From Mesorhizobium sp. YC-39 (GTDB lineage: Bacteria > Pseudomonadota > Alphaproteobacteria > Rhizobiales > Rhizobiaceae), in contig NZ_JAOWPS010000002.1 in the NCBI RefSeq assembly GCF_025753795.1, forward strand, positions 248,001-312,000: DNA of 64,000 bases. The letters are read 5' to 3'. The notes under the pieces were generated by a model. That model worked only from the letters and a program-made list of their open reading frames with translations, was not told where the DNA came from and did no database searches. Shown in pieces: positions 42,800-53,300 of the stretch (position 1 is its first letter; each line of letters starts with the position of its first letter). Made by a program: the position numbers and the translations under genes.

Positions 42800-44674
42800 A
42801 TGGATCGGGTCTTCGTAGAATATTATGAGGAGGAACTGACCCACATCCGTGCACTGGCGGCGGAATTTGCCGACATGCATCCGGCTGTGGCGCGCAATCT
42901 TTCGCTCGACACGGTCCCGTGTCCGGATCCATATGTCGAGCGGCTGCTTGACGGCGTTGCTTTTCTCGCTGCGCGCACCCGGCTGAAGGTCGATGCCGAG
43001 CGCTCGCGGTTTTCGCGCAGCGTGCTCGATGTCCTCTATCCCGATCTGGTCACGCCGGCGCCGGCAACGGCGATGGCGGTTTTGAGGCCCGGCCAGCAGG
43101 TCCAGTCGATGATTGCAGGCCATGTCGTCAAGCGGGACACGCGGTTGGTGTCCAGCCTGCAACCCGGCCTGTCGACCCGCTGTACATTCACCACCGCCCA
43201 GGAAATGACGCTCTGGCCGATAGCGATCACTTCGGTCGGCTATTTTCAGGATCGCAGCGCGTTGGCGGCGGCCGGCATAAGGCCGATCGGCGGTGTGGGC
43301 AGCGAGGCGGCGTTTCGCATCGCGCTGGCTCGGACCGGAAAGGGCAAGCTCAACGAACTGGCGCTCGACCGGCTTGATCTCTATTTTGCCGGGCGCACCA
43401 AAGCGCCACTTTTGTTTGACGCGATCTTCGGCGCCTGCTCGGCTGTTGGTGCACGCGCCGAAGGCAAGACCAACCCTCTATCGGCCCTGCCGGGACCCGA
43501 AATGGTCGGCATCAGCGACGATGAGGCCTTGATGCCTCGTACCCGTCCGACATTCGAAGGGTACCGTCTGCTGCGCGAGTATTTCATGATGCCCGAGCGC
43601 TTCCACTATGTACGGGTTTCAGGGCTGCAACCCGTCGTGCGCAGGTGTGAGGCCGGGATCGAGATCATCTTCATGTTTCGGCGTCCGGTGCCAGAGCTTG
43701 CCGACGTGACGGCGGCCGATTTCGAGCTCTTCGCAACCCCGATCATCAATCTGTTCGAGCGTGAGTGCAACGTCATCGAGCTCGACCCCCGCAGGACGCG
43801 GCAGGTGCTGCACGCCGACCGCACCCGGGCGCGGGATTTCGAAATCTACCGGGTCACCCGCGTCGAGGATGCCGATACTGAGGGCAACGAAGCCGAAATT
43901 CCCGAACTCTTCAGCCTGGGGCAAAACCGCGGCAGTGGCTGGGTCTATTCAACCGAACGGCGCCCTCGCCGGGCCACCGAGGATGAACGGCGCGACGGAC
44001 TGACCCGCACTTCATACACCGGAGATGATGTCTTCCTGGCGATTTCACGTCCGGTCGGAAGCCCTGCGAACCGGCCGCTGAAGCGTCTCGACGTCATGGC
44101 GCTTTGCACCAATCGCGATCTGCCGATACTCGACGACAACCCGACCTTGACGCTGGAGACAGGCGATCCGGTCGAAGCGGTCAGGCTTCTCGGCGCGCTG
44201 CGCCCGCCGCAGCCGGCTATCCCCGCAGCGCTGCCGTCGGGCGCCGAGCACGAGTCCCGCGCCGACAATCTCGCCTGGCGACTGGTGGCGCAACTCGCGC
44301 TCAACTTTCTCAGCCTTGCCAAGGAAGGTCGCGGAGTCGATCCGCTGCATGCGCTGCTCGATCTTTACGCCGACCGGGGAGATCCGAGCCTCGCCCGCAA
44401 TGTGCACTCGATCGTTCGCATCGACTCGCGCTCGGTCATCGAACGGCTGCAGATCGACGGGCCGATGTGCTTCGGACGAGGCACGGAAGTGACGCTGCAT
44501 GTGGACCAGTCGGTACTGGCGGGGCAAAGCACATTGCTGCTTTCGGCCCTGCTTGCACGGCTGTTTGCCCGTCACGCCGGAATAAACGGCTTTGTGCGGA
44601 CCCGCACGCGGCTGCTGCAGAAGCAGGAGGATGTGCCATGGCCGATGACGCCCGGCAATCGCTACCTGATCTAG
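42800..44674 (+). CDS. tssF: T6SS baseplate protein TssF
   Basis: A 624-residue TssF (ImpG/VasA). The N-terminal FVEYYEEELTHIRALAAEFA and ARNLSLD, and the following PYVERLLDGVAFLAARTRLKVD, are the clear family signature; a FLSLAKEGRGVDPLHALLDLY region is near the C terminus. It forms the baseplate wedge with TssG, E and K. Its 3' end overlaps the tssG start by 37 bp. Confidence 0.94.
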   Translation: MDRVFVEYYEEELTHIRALAAEFADMHPAVARNLSLDTVPCPDPYVERLLDGVAFLAARTRLKVDAERSRFSRSVLDVLYPDLVTPAPATAMAVLRPGQQVQSMIAGHVVKRDTRLVSSLQPGLSTRCTFTTAQEMTLWPIAITSVGYFQDRSALAAAGIRPIGGVGSEAAFRIALARTGKGKLNELALDRLDLYFAGRTKAPLLFDAIFGACSAVGARAEGKTNPLSALPGPEMVGISDDEALMPRTRPTFEGYRLLREYFMMPERFHYVRVSGLQPVVRRCEAGIEIIFMFRRPVPELADVTAADFELFATPIINLFERECNVIELDPRRTRQVLHADRTRARDFEIYRVTRVEDADTEGNEAEIPELFSLGQNRGSGWVYSTERRPRRATEDERRDGLTRTSYTGDDVFLAISRPVGSPANRPLKRLDVMALCTNRDLPILDDNPTLTLETGDPVEAVRLLGALRPPQPAIPAALPSGAEHESRADNLAWRLVAQLALNFLSLAKEGRGVDPLHALLDLYADRGDPSLARNVHSIVRIDSRSVIERLQIDGPMCFGRGTEVTLHVDQSVLAGQSTLLLSALLARLFARHAGINGFVRTRTRLLQKQEDVPWPMTPGNRYLI

Positions 44675-45723
44675 ACACGTTCGACCTGGACCGAGCCGAA
44701 GGGCTTTCTGAAACGTTCGACTTCTTCGAACTGTTGCGTCGGCTCGAACGGAGGGGCGGGCTGTTCGGCTATTCCGGCCAGCCGGATCGCGAACCTGCAA
44801 GGCTCGGGCAGCATGTGCGTCTCAGCTTTTCCGCAAGGGACGTGGTTGAGTTCCGCGAAGCGAAAGACAAGACGCCGGGGACGGACAGGACCCCGGCCCG
44901 CGTCACGGTTGCAAATCTCGGATTGATGGGACCGGAAGGCCCCTTGCCGCTGCATCTGACGCGCTGGGTGCTCGATCGTCTGTCGCAGCGCTGGTTCACC
45001 GGCGCCGATGCGCAGCAGATCAGCGACACGACCTTCGTGGACTTCGTCAACATTCTTCAGCACCGCATGATTGCGCTATACTATAGGGCCTGGGCGGATG
45101 CGCACCCTGCGGTACAGGTGGAACGCGCGGTTGGCGGCCGCGTCCGCGCCATGCTTGAAGCCATGGCGGGGATCGGACTTCCCGGCACCCGCAATCCCGA
45201 TCTCGACACGGTGAAGCTTCGCCAGGCCGCTTCGCTCGCCAGCCAGGTCGACGGCCCGGAGCGGCTGACGCTGTTCCTGGCGGAAGCGTTCAAGGTGCCG
45301 GTCCAGATCAAGGAGTTCGTCGCCGCTTGGATAACCATACCGGCCATGCTTCAGACTGGCCTTGGCAAAGCCTACGCTGCGCTCGGTCGCGGAGCGACGA
45401 TCGGCCCGCGCGTCTTCAACCGCCAAAGCCGGATCGAACTCCGCGTCGGACCGGTAGGATATGAGGACTTCAAGGCCTTCCTGCCGGGTGGTCAGCGCCT
45501 GAAACTGTTCAAGCAGGCCGTTCGCGACATGGTCGGGGAAGCGCTCGACGTCGATCTGCGGATCGTGCTCGCGCGCGAGGCTGTGCCGCCGCCCCGTATT
45601 GGAACGGTACAGCTTGGCCGAACCGCCTGGCTTGCACGGCCAGCTGAAAGGGGCGATGCTGACGATATGCGGCTGCGGACAATTGTCGGCTGGCGGCCGG
45701 AAATGGCGGGGGTCGCGGCATGA
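44638..45723 (+). CDS. tssG: T6SS baseplate protein TssG
   Basis: A 361-residue TssG (ImpH/VasB). FDFFELLRRLERRGGLFGYSG at the N terminus, RVTVANLGLMGPEGPLPLHL and FVDFVNILQHRMIALYYRAW are typical. ATG 44638 lies inside the end of tssF; a much longer open frame upstream is a shadow of tssF. It binds two TssF in the wedge. It overlaps the FHA gene by four bases. Confidence 0.93.
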   Translation: MADDARQSLPDLDTFDLDRAEGLSETFDFFELLRRLERRGGLFGYSGQPDREPARLGQHVRLSFSARDVVEFREAKDKTPGTDRTPARVTVANLGLMGPEGPLPLHLTRWVLDRLSQRWFTGADAQQISDTTFVDFVNILQHRMIALYYRAWADAHPAVQVERAVGGRVRAMLEAMAGIGLPGTRNPDLDTVKLRQAASLASQVDGPERLTLFLAEAFKVPVQIKEFVAAWITIPAMLQTGLGKAYAALGRGATIGPRVFNRQSRIELRVGPVGYEDFKAFLPGGQRLKLFKQAVRDMVGEALDVDLRIVLAREAVPPPRIGTVQLGRTAWLARPAERGDADDMRLRTIVGWRPEMAGVAA

Positions 45724-47174
45724 GTCTGCTGCTGACGCTGGAACAAGGGCCACGCAGCCAGGCGGAACGGCAGACCCGGCTGGACGAGGGTGAGCTGGTG
45801 ATCGGCCGCAGCGCGGACGCGGGCTGGCAGATCGACGATCCCGACATGTTCGTTTCACGTGCCCACTGCAAGATCACTGGCGGGCGAGATGGATATTTCG
45901 TCACCGACACGTCGAGCAGCGGGTTGTTCATAAACGACTCCGACAGCCCGCTTGGTGCCGGCAATTCGGCGCGTCTGCAAAACGGCATGCGGCTGCGTCT
46001 GGGCGATTACATCATATACGTCGACCTGCAGACGGCCGCCCAAGCGTCCGCCGCCAGCCAATCGGTTCCGGAACGCTCCCCGCCTGCATCCCGAGCACCG
46101 ATAAGCATCGGCCGCGATGACTTCTTTTCAGCCACGGTCGAAGAAGAGCCGCGACGACCACGTCCCGCCGATCTGCCGAACCCGTTCGAGCAGCCAGTTC
46201 CAGGAGCGTTCGAGCGCGCCAACCAGCGCAGTTCGCCTGCCTTCGACGATCCATTCAGCCTCGACCCGGTATCAACGCCCGCGCCAAAAGGCGCTGCCTA
46301 TCCCGAACCACGGGGTGCGCCAAGCCTCGCGGACCCATTCAGCCTAGACCCAGTGCCTTCCCGCAACGGTGCAACCGAGTCCGTGCCGCGAAAGTCATCT
46401 GAATTCGATGACGATTTCGGTTTCGGGCCGGCCGCATCCCCCGGTCTTGGGAAGGGCGCCGGTTCGTCCGGTCAGCGCGAACGTGTCGCTGAAAGACCGC
46501 AATCCGCCAACCCCTGGGACCTGCCTGCGCAACCGGCAGAGGCGCCTCCTCCACCGAGAACGGGCGCTGCTCCCAAACCTGCCCGGCCGCCGGGGGCGCA
46601 GGATGACATGGCACTTCGCACGGCGTTCCTGCGTGGCATGGGCATCGAGGAAGCCGATTTTCCAGGGCGCGATACCGCCGCGGAAATGGAGAAGTTCGGT
46701 CGCGAATATCGGCTGATGATGGAAGGCCTGATGCAGCTTCTGCGCAAGCGAGCCGAGGAAAAGGGAAGTGCTCGCGTCGCCCAGACGATGGTCGGAGCCT
46801 CCGAGGTCAATCCGCTCAAGTTTCTGCCGACGGTCGACGACGCCATCGTGACCATTATCGCCGAGCGCAGCCCCGGATTTCTCGCCGGCGAAGCCGCAAT
46901 CGCCGACGCGGTCCGCGATCTCGCGCAACATCACGTGCGCGCCTGGCGCGGCGTGCAGGCCGCCTTGCGGCAAATGATTGACCGTTTTGATCCTGCAGCG
47001 ATCGAGGAAGAGCTGAAATCGAATTCCGCGATCGGCACCCTGCTTTCGGGCGGGCGCGGCGCCAGATTGTGGGAGCTCTACCAGAAACGCCATCGTGAAA
47101 TCGCCGAGAGCGCGGAGAAGAGTTTCCTTGGTGAAATTGGCGCGGATTTTCGGGACGCATATGAGGAGGAGTGA
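45720..47174 (+). CDS. tagH: T6SS FHA-domain protein (TagH/Fha/ImpI)
   Basis: A 484-residue protein. The N-terminal forkhead-associated domain (about 1-105) has IGRSADAGWQI, VSRAHCKI and TSSSGLFIND, the phosphothreonine-binding signature. A Pro/Ser/Ala-rich linker of about 200 residues holds repeats of the form DPFSLDPV. The C-terminal about 190 residues (from ALRTAFLRGMGIEEADF) are the T6SS-specific domain. In Pseudomonas the equivalent Fha1 activates secretion after phosphorylation by a PpkA kinase; no kinase gene is in this window. Confidence 0.92.
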   Translation: MSLLLTLEQGPRSQAERQTRLDEGELVIGRSADAGWQIDDPDMFVSRAHCKITGGRDGYFVTDTSSSGLFINDSDSPLGAGNSARLQNGMRLRLGDYIIYVDLQTAAQASAASQSVPERSPPASRAPISIGRDDFFSATVEEEPRRPRPADLPNPFEQPVPGAFERANQRSSPAFDDPFSLDPVSTPAPKGAAYPEPRGAPSLADPFSLDPVPSRNGATESVPRKSSEFDDDFGFGPAASPGLGKGAGSSGQRERVAERPQSANPWDLPAQPAEAPPPPRTGAAPKPARPPGAQDDMALRTAFLRGMGIEEADFPGRDTAAEMEKFGREYRLMMEGLMQLLRKRAEEKGSARVAQTMVGASEVNPLKFLPTVDDAIVTIIAERSPGFLAGEAAIADAVRDLAQHHVRAWRGVQAALRQMIDRFDPAAIEEELKSNSAIGTLLSGGRGARLWELYQKRHREIAESAEKSFLGEIGADFRDAYEEE

Positions 47175-47177
47175 GAC

Positions 47178-47630
47178 ATGATCGATCGACGCGAATTCGT
47201 CATTGCCCTGGGCGCGACGGGGCTGCTTACGGCTTGCCAGAGCGGTCCGCCAAAGCCATCGGCCATCACGGTCAACCTGACCGGCGCGGCCGGCATGAAC
47301 CCGGGACCAGGTGGCGGCGATCGGCCAGTGACGGTCCTGGTGATGCGGCTGCGCAGCACCGGTAAATTCAATTCGGCCGATTATTTCGCGCTGCAGGGGG
47401 ATGCCGGCTCGGCGCTGGCAGGCGATCTCATCGGATCCGACCAGATGTCAGTCGCGCCGGGAAAGACCGCGACCAAAATCATTACCGTCGAGCCGGACGC
47501 AACTGCGCTGGGTTTCGTTGCACTGATACGCGAGCCTGGCGGCAGGAACTGGCGAACAACCAAGTCGGTCTCGCCGGGATCACAATTTACCGTCAACGTA
47601 ACGCTTGGCGCCGGCGGCATTTCCGCCTAG
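47178..47630 (+). CDS. tssJ: T6SS outer-membrane lipoprotein TssJ
   Basis: A 150-residue lipoprotein. The signal peptide begins MIDRREFVIALGATG and ends at the lipobox LLTAC, giving a lipidated Cys20. The mature part has the TssJ transthyretin-like beta-sandwich features: strand AITVNLTGAAGMNP, VTVLVMRLRSTGKFNSADYF and the acidic turn before FVALIREPGGRNWR. It anchors the TssJLM membrane complex to the outer membrane and contacts TssM. Confidence 0.93.
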   Translation: MIDRREFVIALGATGLLTACQSGPPKPSAITVNLTGAAGMNPGPGGGDRPVTVLVMRLRSTGKFNSADYFALQGDAGSALAGDLIGSDQMSVAPGKTATKIITVEPDATALGFVALIREPGGRNWRTTKSVSPGSQFTVNVTLGAGGISA

Positions 47631-47669
47631 CGGCCAGGGCAAGGGGTGCTCAATGCAGAGAGTGGCGGC

Positions 47670-49004
47670 ATGAGCGATGCAAACAGGGTGCTGTGGTCCG
47701 AAGGTCTGTTTTTGCGGACCCAGCATTTCCAGCAGCAGGACCGTTTTTTCGAGGCGACTGTGCGCGGCGCGTTGCAGGCCGGGCAGCTCCATACATTCGG
47801 CTTTCAGCAGCTGACGCTGGACCAGGCATTGCTCGATGCCGGCCAGGTCTCGATCCTGTCGGCCCGTGGCATCTTCCCGGACGGGACGCCCTTTTCCATT
47901 CCAGACATGATGGACGCGCCGCGACCGCTGCCGGTCACGGCGGATACAGGCGCCGGCTCAGTGCTGGTCGCCCTGCCGCTCGAGCCTCCCGGCGGCATCG
48001 GCTTCGATCCGGCACACACGGCGTCCACCGGCGCACGCTATCATGGGCGGATTGTTGCGGTGCGGGACGCCGTGCAAGGAGGTTCAGACCCCGAAGAGAT
48101 CGAAATCGCCCGTCCTCAGGCGCTGCTGCTTGCCCCCGGGAAATCGGTTGGCGGTTACACCGCCCTGCCCATAGCCGATATCAAGGGCATTCGAGCCGAC
48201 GGCGGGGTGTCACTGGACGAGACGTTCCTGCCGCCGACACTGGTTACCGGCGCGGTTGCCTGGTATCGGCAATTGCTCCAGGAAGTCGTCACAGGCCTCG
48301 ACCAGATCGCAGAGGCGCATGGCAAGATGGTCATGGGCGGGCCAGGCCGCAGCGTCGAAGACCTGTTGATGCTCAATCTTGCCAATGCGGCGCGGCCGCG
48401 ACTGGCCCACATGCTGGCGCAGGATGTTTTCCATCCGGCCGAGCTTTATCTTGAGCTTGCCGGTCTTGCCGGTTCGATGGCGACCTATGGCTCCAGCGCG
48501 CGGCGGTTGGGCGAGTTGCCGGCTTACGATCACATGGCGCCTGGCCCCGCATATTCGGCGCTGGCGGACGCCTTGCGCTCGCTCATTCTGAGCCTGCGCT
48601 ACATCGAGCCGAAATCACGCGCCCTGCCCGTCATGCGGCATTCGACCAATGTCTGGAAAATCCGCATCGACAACCCGAAGCTTTTGGTGGCCAGCCGGAT
48701 CGTCATCCGGGTCGGGTCCGAGCTGTCGGAGGACGCGCTGCGCAAGATATTCGTCAATCAGGCGACTGTCGGCGCAGCCGATCAGTTCGAGGGCCTGTGG
48801 AAATCCCGCCTGCCCGGCATCCCGCTGAAACCACTGCATTCGCAACCCCGTGAAATCCCGTACGACGGCGATCGGCTGTGCCTTGAGCTGGACCAGAAAA
48901 GCGAGCACTGGGCCTCGCTGCTCGATGCCCCAGGCTTCGTCATCGGCGTTTCGGGCGTATTGCCGAGCGAGCCGCAGGTGGACTGCTATTCGGTGAACAG
49001 GTGA
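47670..49004 (+). CDS. tssK: T6SS baseplate protein TssK
   Basis: A 444-residue TssK (ImpJ/VasE). The N-terminal VLWSEGLFLRTQHFQQQDRF is the strongest family signature, followed by the shell domain, the middle bundle (RPRLAHMLAQDVFHPAELYLEL) and the C-terminal head with PLKPL and YFELD-type end. It is a trimeric adaptor that links the baseplate to TssL/TssM. ATG 47670 is chosen over an unconserved eight-residue extension. Confidence 0.94.
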   Translation: MSDANRVLWSEGLFLRTQHFQQQDRFFEATVRGALQAGQLHTFGFQQLTLDQALLDAGQVSILSARGIFPDGTPFSIPDMMDAPRPLPVTADTGAGSVLVALPLEPPGGIGFDPAHTASTGARYHGRIVAVRDAVQGGSDPEEIEIARPQALLLAPGKSVGGYTALPIADIKGIRADGGVSLDETFLPPTLVTGAVAWYRQLLQEVVTGLDQIAEAHGKMVMGGPGRSVEDLLMLNLANAARPRLAHMLAQDVFHPAELYLELAGLAGSMATYGSSARRLGELPAYDHMAPGPAYSALADALRSLILSLRYIEPKSRALPVMRHSTNVWKIRIDNPKLLVASRIVIRVGSELSEDALRKIFVNQATVGAADQFEGLWKSRLPGIPLKPLHSQPREIPYDGDRLCLELDQKSEHWASLLDAPGFVIGVSGVLPSEPQVDCYSVNR

Positions 49005-49008
49005 GATC

Positions 49009-50331
49009 ATGAGCCGGGATGATCCTTTCGGACTGTCGGAGGATCGTGAACGCACTCGCATACGGCTGACCGGCGCGCCGATGCCGCGCCCGATGGCGCC
49101 GCTCTTGCCAGGCGCGCCGATAAAACGGTCCCGCGCTCACCCGAACGCACTTGTCAACGCATTCGCACCCTTGCTCGAGTTCGCGCCCGAACTTGAAAGC
49201 GCGCTGCCGCCGGAGAATCCGGAAGCGCTGCGCACCCGGTTGCTCGACGAACTGGTTCGGGCACGCGATACCGCAATGGCGTCGGGGTCCTCGCTGGAGC
49301 GGGCCGATCAGGCGGCCTGGGTGGTGGCGGCGCTGCTCGACGATCTTGCCTTGAACACACCATGGGGTGGTGCAAGCGCATGGCCGCGTCAGCCGCTTGT
49401 GGTCATGCTCCGCGGCGATGTCGATGCCGGCACGCAGTTCTTCACCCGTCTCGACGAACTGGAGCGCCACCCGAACCGGGATCGCGAATTGCTTGAACTG
49501 CAATATCATTGCCTGGCGCTCGGCTTCCGCGGCAAGTATCGCGTGCCCGGCCGGTCGGGCGACCGCTCGCTCAATGCCGTTCGCGTGGCTGCGGCACGCT
49601 TCCTGCGCGATACCGACGCCGAAGCCGCGCCGCTGTCGCCGAACTGGAAAGGCGTGATCGCATCCGACGAGCCGCAGCGCTTCATCGTTCCGATCTGGGT
49701 GATGGCGCTCGGTGCGGCGGTTATCGCCACCGCCATCCATATCGGGCTCTCGATGGGGCTGAGCAGCCAGGCGGTCGAGCTTTCCGCGCTTGTCCGCGCG
49801 CTGCCGCCTCCCACGCCGGGGGATATCAGCCGCACATCGCCAAAGGTCGACGCACCGCCGCCAGAGGCCGTGGATTTTGCGCTGTTGCCGGAATTTCGGG
49901 CCGGAGCGCCGGCCAATCTCAGGTCGGCCCTCAAAGGCACCGAGAGCGTTTCGCTGGCGAAGCTGGTCGTTCAGGCCTCCAACCCCGAACTGTTCCAGTC
50001 GTCGCGGGCACAACTGACAGAAGGTTTCGAGCCCCTGATCGGTTCTATCGCCAAGGTGATCCTCGCCAATCAAGAACTGATCGGAAACATCACAGTGGTC
50101 GGCCACACCGACAGCGTTCCGCTGCAAAGCTCCAACCCGCTCTCCACCAACCAGCGGCTGTCCGAAGCGCGCGCGGCGACGATTGCCAATATGCTGATTC
50201 AGAACGGAGTGCCGCAGGACCGCGTTCGTTCCGAAGGCCGCGCAGCCACCGATCCCGTAGCCAAAAACAGCACGCGCCAAGGCCGGGCCCTCAACCGCCG
50301 TGTCGAGGTGCTGGTCGAAAAGAGGCTGTGA
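49009..50331 (+). CDS. tssL: T6SS inner-membrane protein TssL with OmpA-like domain
   Basis: A 440-residue TssL (DotU/IcmH-like). The cytoplasmic helical domain (about 45-215) contains ADQAAWVVAALLDDLALNTPWG and FFTRLDELERHP, then one transmembrane helix (about 226-248, FIVPIWVMALGAAVIATAIHI). The periplasmic OmpA/MotB-type peptidoglycan-binding domain (about 320-440) has VVGHTDSVP and NQRLSEARA. This is the long form, so the complex should be anchored to the cell wall by TssL itself. A second tssL begins at 63347. Confidence 0.93.
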   Translation: MSRDDPFGLSEDRERTRIRLTGAPMPRPMAPLLPGAPIKRSRAHPNALVNAFAPLLEFAPELESALPPENPEALRTRLLDELVRARDTAMASGSSLERADQAAWVVAALLDDLALNTPWGGASAWPRQPLVVMLRGDVDAGTQFFTRLDELERHPNRDRELLELQYHCLALGFRGKYRVPGRSGDRSLNAVRVAAARFLRDTDAEAAPLSPNWKGVIASDEPQRFIVPIWVMALGAAVIATAIHIGLSMGLSSQAVELSALVRALPPPTPGDISRTSPKVDAPPPEAVDFALLPEFRAGAPANLRSALKGTESVSLAKLVVQASNPELFQSSRAQLTEGFEPLIGSIAKVILANQELIGNITVVGHTDSVPLQSSNPLSTNQRLSEARAATIANMLIQNGVPQDRVRSEGRAATDPVAKNSTRQGRALNRRVEVLVEKRL

Positions 50332-50332
50332 G

Positions 50333-53300
50333 ATGTTTATCCTGCGCTTCCTCTGGGCGGTTCTGACATCGCGTTGGCTCTGGACGCTGATCGGCATCAC
50401 GCTGCTTTCCCTGGTTATCTGGGTGTTCGGTCCGATCGTCAGGGTTGGTGCCTACGAACCCTTCGCGTCGGAAAATGTGCGCATCGTCATTATTGCGCTG
50501 CTGGTCATCTTCTGGCTGATCTGGCTGATCGTCGCCCAGCGCCGGGCGATCCGTGCCAACCGCATGTTCGTCGCCGAGATCGCCGCGCCAGCGGTGGAAA
50601 AGCCGCTCAGCCCCGGCGAGGAGAACGTCGCCGCCGTCGGTGCCAAGTTCGCCGAAGTGATGGCCGAACTGAAGCGCCGCAAGCTGGGCGGGCGCAAGTT
50701 TCTGCGCGAGATGCCCTGGTACGTGATCGTTGGGCCGCCGGCCACTGGCAAGACCACGGCCCTGCGGCAGTCCGGGCTAACCTTTCCGATCGACCTGACC
50801 GACGACCTGCAGGGAGTTGGCGGCACACGTAACTGCGACTGGTTCTTTTCGGAGAACGCGGTTCTGATCGACACGGCCGGCCGCTATGTTCAGCAGGAGA
50901 GCCAGCCCGACGTCGATGCGGCGGAATGGCTGGGTTTCCTCGACCTTTTGAAGAAGCACCGGGGTCGCCGGGCGCTGAACGGCGTGATCGTCGCGCTATC
51001 GATCGACGTGCTTTCGGAGGGCGACGAAGCCATCAAGGCACATGGTCGCAAGATCCGCCGTCGGCTGGCAGAGCTCAACGACCGGCTCGAAATCCGCCTT
51101 CCTGTCTATCTGATGCTGACCAAGGCCGACCTGATCAAGGGTTTCGAGGCTTTCTTCGGCGGCCTGTCGACGGCCTCGCGCGAACAGGTGTGGGGGACGA
51201 CCTTCGCGCTGGACGCGCGTGTCGACGCAAAGATCATAGAGCGGGAAATCGCCACCCTGTCGACGGAACTCGAGCGGCGGCTGGTGCCGCGCCTGGAAGA
51301 CGAGGACAAACTCGCCGCCCGCGCCGAGATCTTCAGGTTTCCGGCCCAGCTCGCAAGTCTGTCCGAACCAATCCAGGTGCTGATCGAGGCAATGTTCGGC
51401 GAAAGCCGGTACGAAGAAGCCGCCTGGCTGCGCGGCCTCTATCTGACGTCAGCGACCCAGGAAGGGGCGCCCATCGACCGGCTGGCCGCGGCGCTGTCGT
51501 CTTCCTTCGGTCTTCCGCCGCGGCGGGCCATGCCGGCGCAGCGCATCGAAAAACGCAGCTTTTTCCTAAAGAATCTGCTGACCGAGGTCATCTTCAGGGA
51601 AGCCGGCCTCGGAACGTTCGATCCGCTGGCGCAGCGTCGCCGCGCCTGGATCTGGCGTGGCGCCGCCGCCGCATGTGCCGCCGCGGCCCTGTTGGCCGGC
51701 TCAGTGTTCACCTGGTCCTACTATGACAACCGCAATGCGATAACGGCGCAGGCAAGCCAGTTCGAGGCGCTGCAGACGCCGCTGACCACGGCTGCGGCAA
51801 ACCCGGCGTCGGTGGAGCAGCCGGCCATCGATGGCGCGCTCAATGCGATGGCCGAGGTCGCAAATGCCCGAACGGCACCGCCGAGCAGTGCCCAGGATTT
51901 GCTGGGACCATCGGCCTCGGCCGAACTGCTGCGGGCGCAGGCCGACACTTACGACCACGCTCTGCGTAATGTTCTCGAGCCGCACATGGTCGCTCTGCTC
52001 GAGGCAACCATGTGGCGGCAGATCCGCGATCCGGATTTCATGCTGGGCGCGCTGAAGACCTATCGCATGATGACGGGCCTGTCGCAGATGGATTCCGATT
52101 TCGTCCAGAACTGGTGGGTGAACGACTTGCCCGAGTTCGCACCGGCGGCGCCCTTCCCGACCGCTGACGCAGAAGAGCACCAGCTTGCCGCGATCCGCCG
52201 CATGGCGGTCGACGACAGCTACATCGCGCCGGATCAGGCGCTGGTCGCCGAGGCGCTGAAAACAGTCTGCACGATTTCGTTGCCGGCGCGTGCCTACAGG
52301 CAGTTGCTGGCCGACCCGGCAGTGGCCGGGCTGAAGGAATGGATCCCCGCGAATTTCGCCGGCCCCAACGGCGCCAAGGTTTTTGCGCGGCGTTCCGACA
52401 AGACGCTTCGCGTCGGCATTTCGGGAGCATTCACCTATTCCGGCTTCCACGACGCCATTCTCGACCGGGTCGAGGATGTCGCAGCCCAGGCGGCGCTGGA
52501 TCGGGCGGTCTTCGCCGGTGGCTGCTCGGAGAATTCCGAAACCTCTGTCTCGGCGCTGTCCGAGGACATTCTGAAGCTCTATTACGAAGACTACATCGCG
52601 CAATGGGACAGTTTCCTGCGCGATATGAGGCTCGCGCCATTGACCGACCTGAATGTCGCCAGCGAGAATCTCAAGGACCTTTCAAGCGCCGATTCCGCGC
52701 TGAAACGCCTGCTTACGGCAGTCATTCAGGAGACCGAGCTTACCCGATCCGATGAAGCGCCAGCCGACAACAAGGCAGCAGCCAAGACCGGCTCGAAACT
52801 GCTCGGCAAACTCGGCAAGCTTGGCAAGATCGTGAAGACCGGGGCGAAGCTCTTGCCGCGCGCGGGCTCCGCCGACCAGGTCGATATGACCGGCAATCTG
52901 GTGGCCGAACATTTCAAGCCGCTCAAGGGCGCAATCGCCGAGGTTGACGGCCAGCCGCCGGCACTTGATGCAGCGGTGGTGGCTCTGACCGCCCTGTCCA
53001 ACGTGCTGCAGACGGTCACGGCCAATCCCGACCCCCAGGACGCCATCAAGAAGCAGGGCGGCCTCGCCGAGCTGACAGGAGCGGTTGCCAGGCAAGCGCA
53101 GATACTGCCGGATCCAGTCGACGACTGGCTCGGCGGCATCGCCGGCGACACCAGCGACCTGACGCAGAAGGCCGTGACCAACGAGCTCAACGCCATCTGG
53201 CGCGCCGACATCCTGCCCTTCTGCCAGGCCGCGCTCAACAACCGCTACCCGTTCAGCCCCGAGAGCGCGGTCGACGTCAACGTGCGCGACTTCCAGCGCC

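Noticed and set aside
48940..50400. Minus-strand ORF of 486 residues across tssL
   Set aside because: Opposite-strand shadow of a complete tssL gene.
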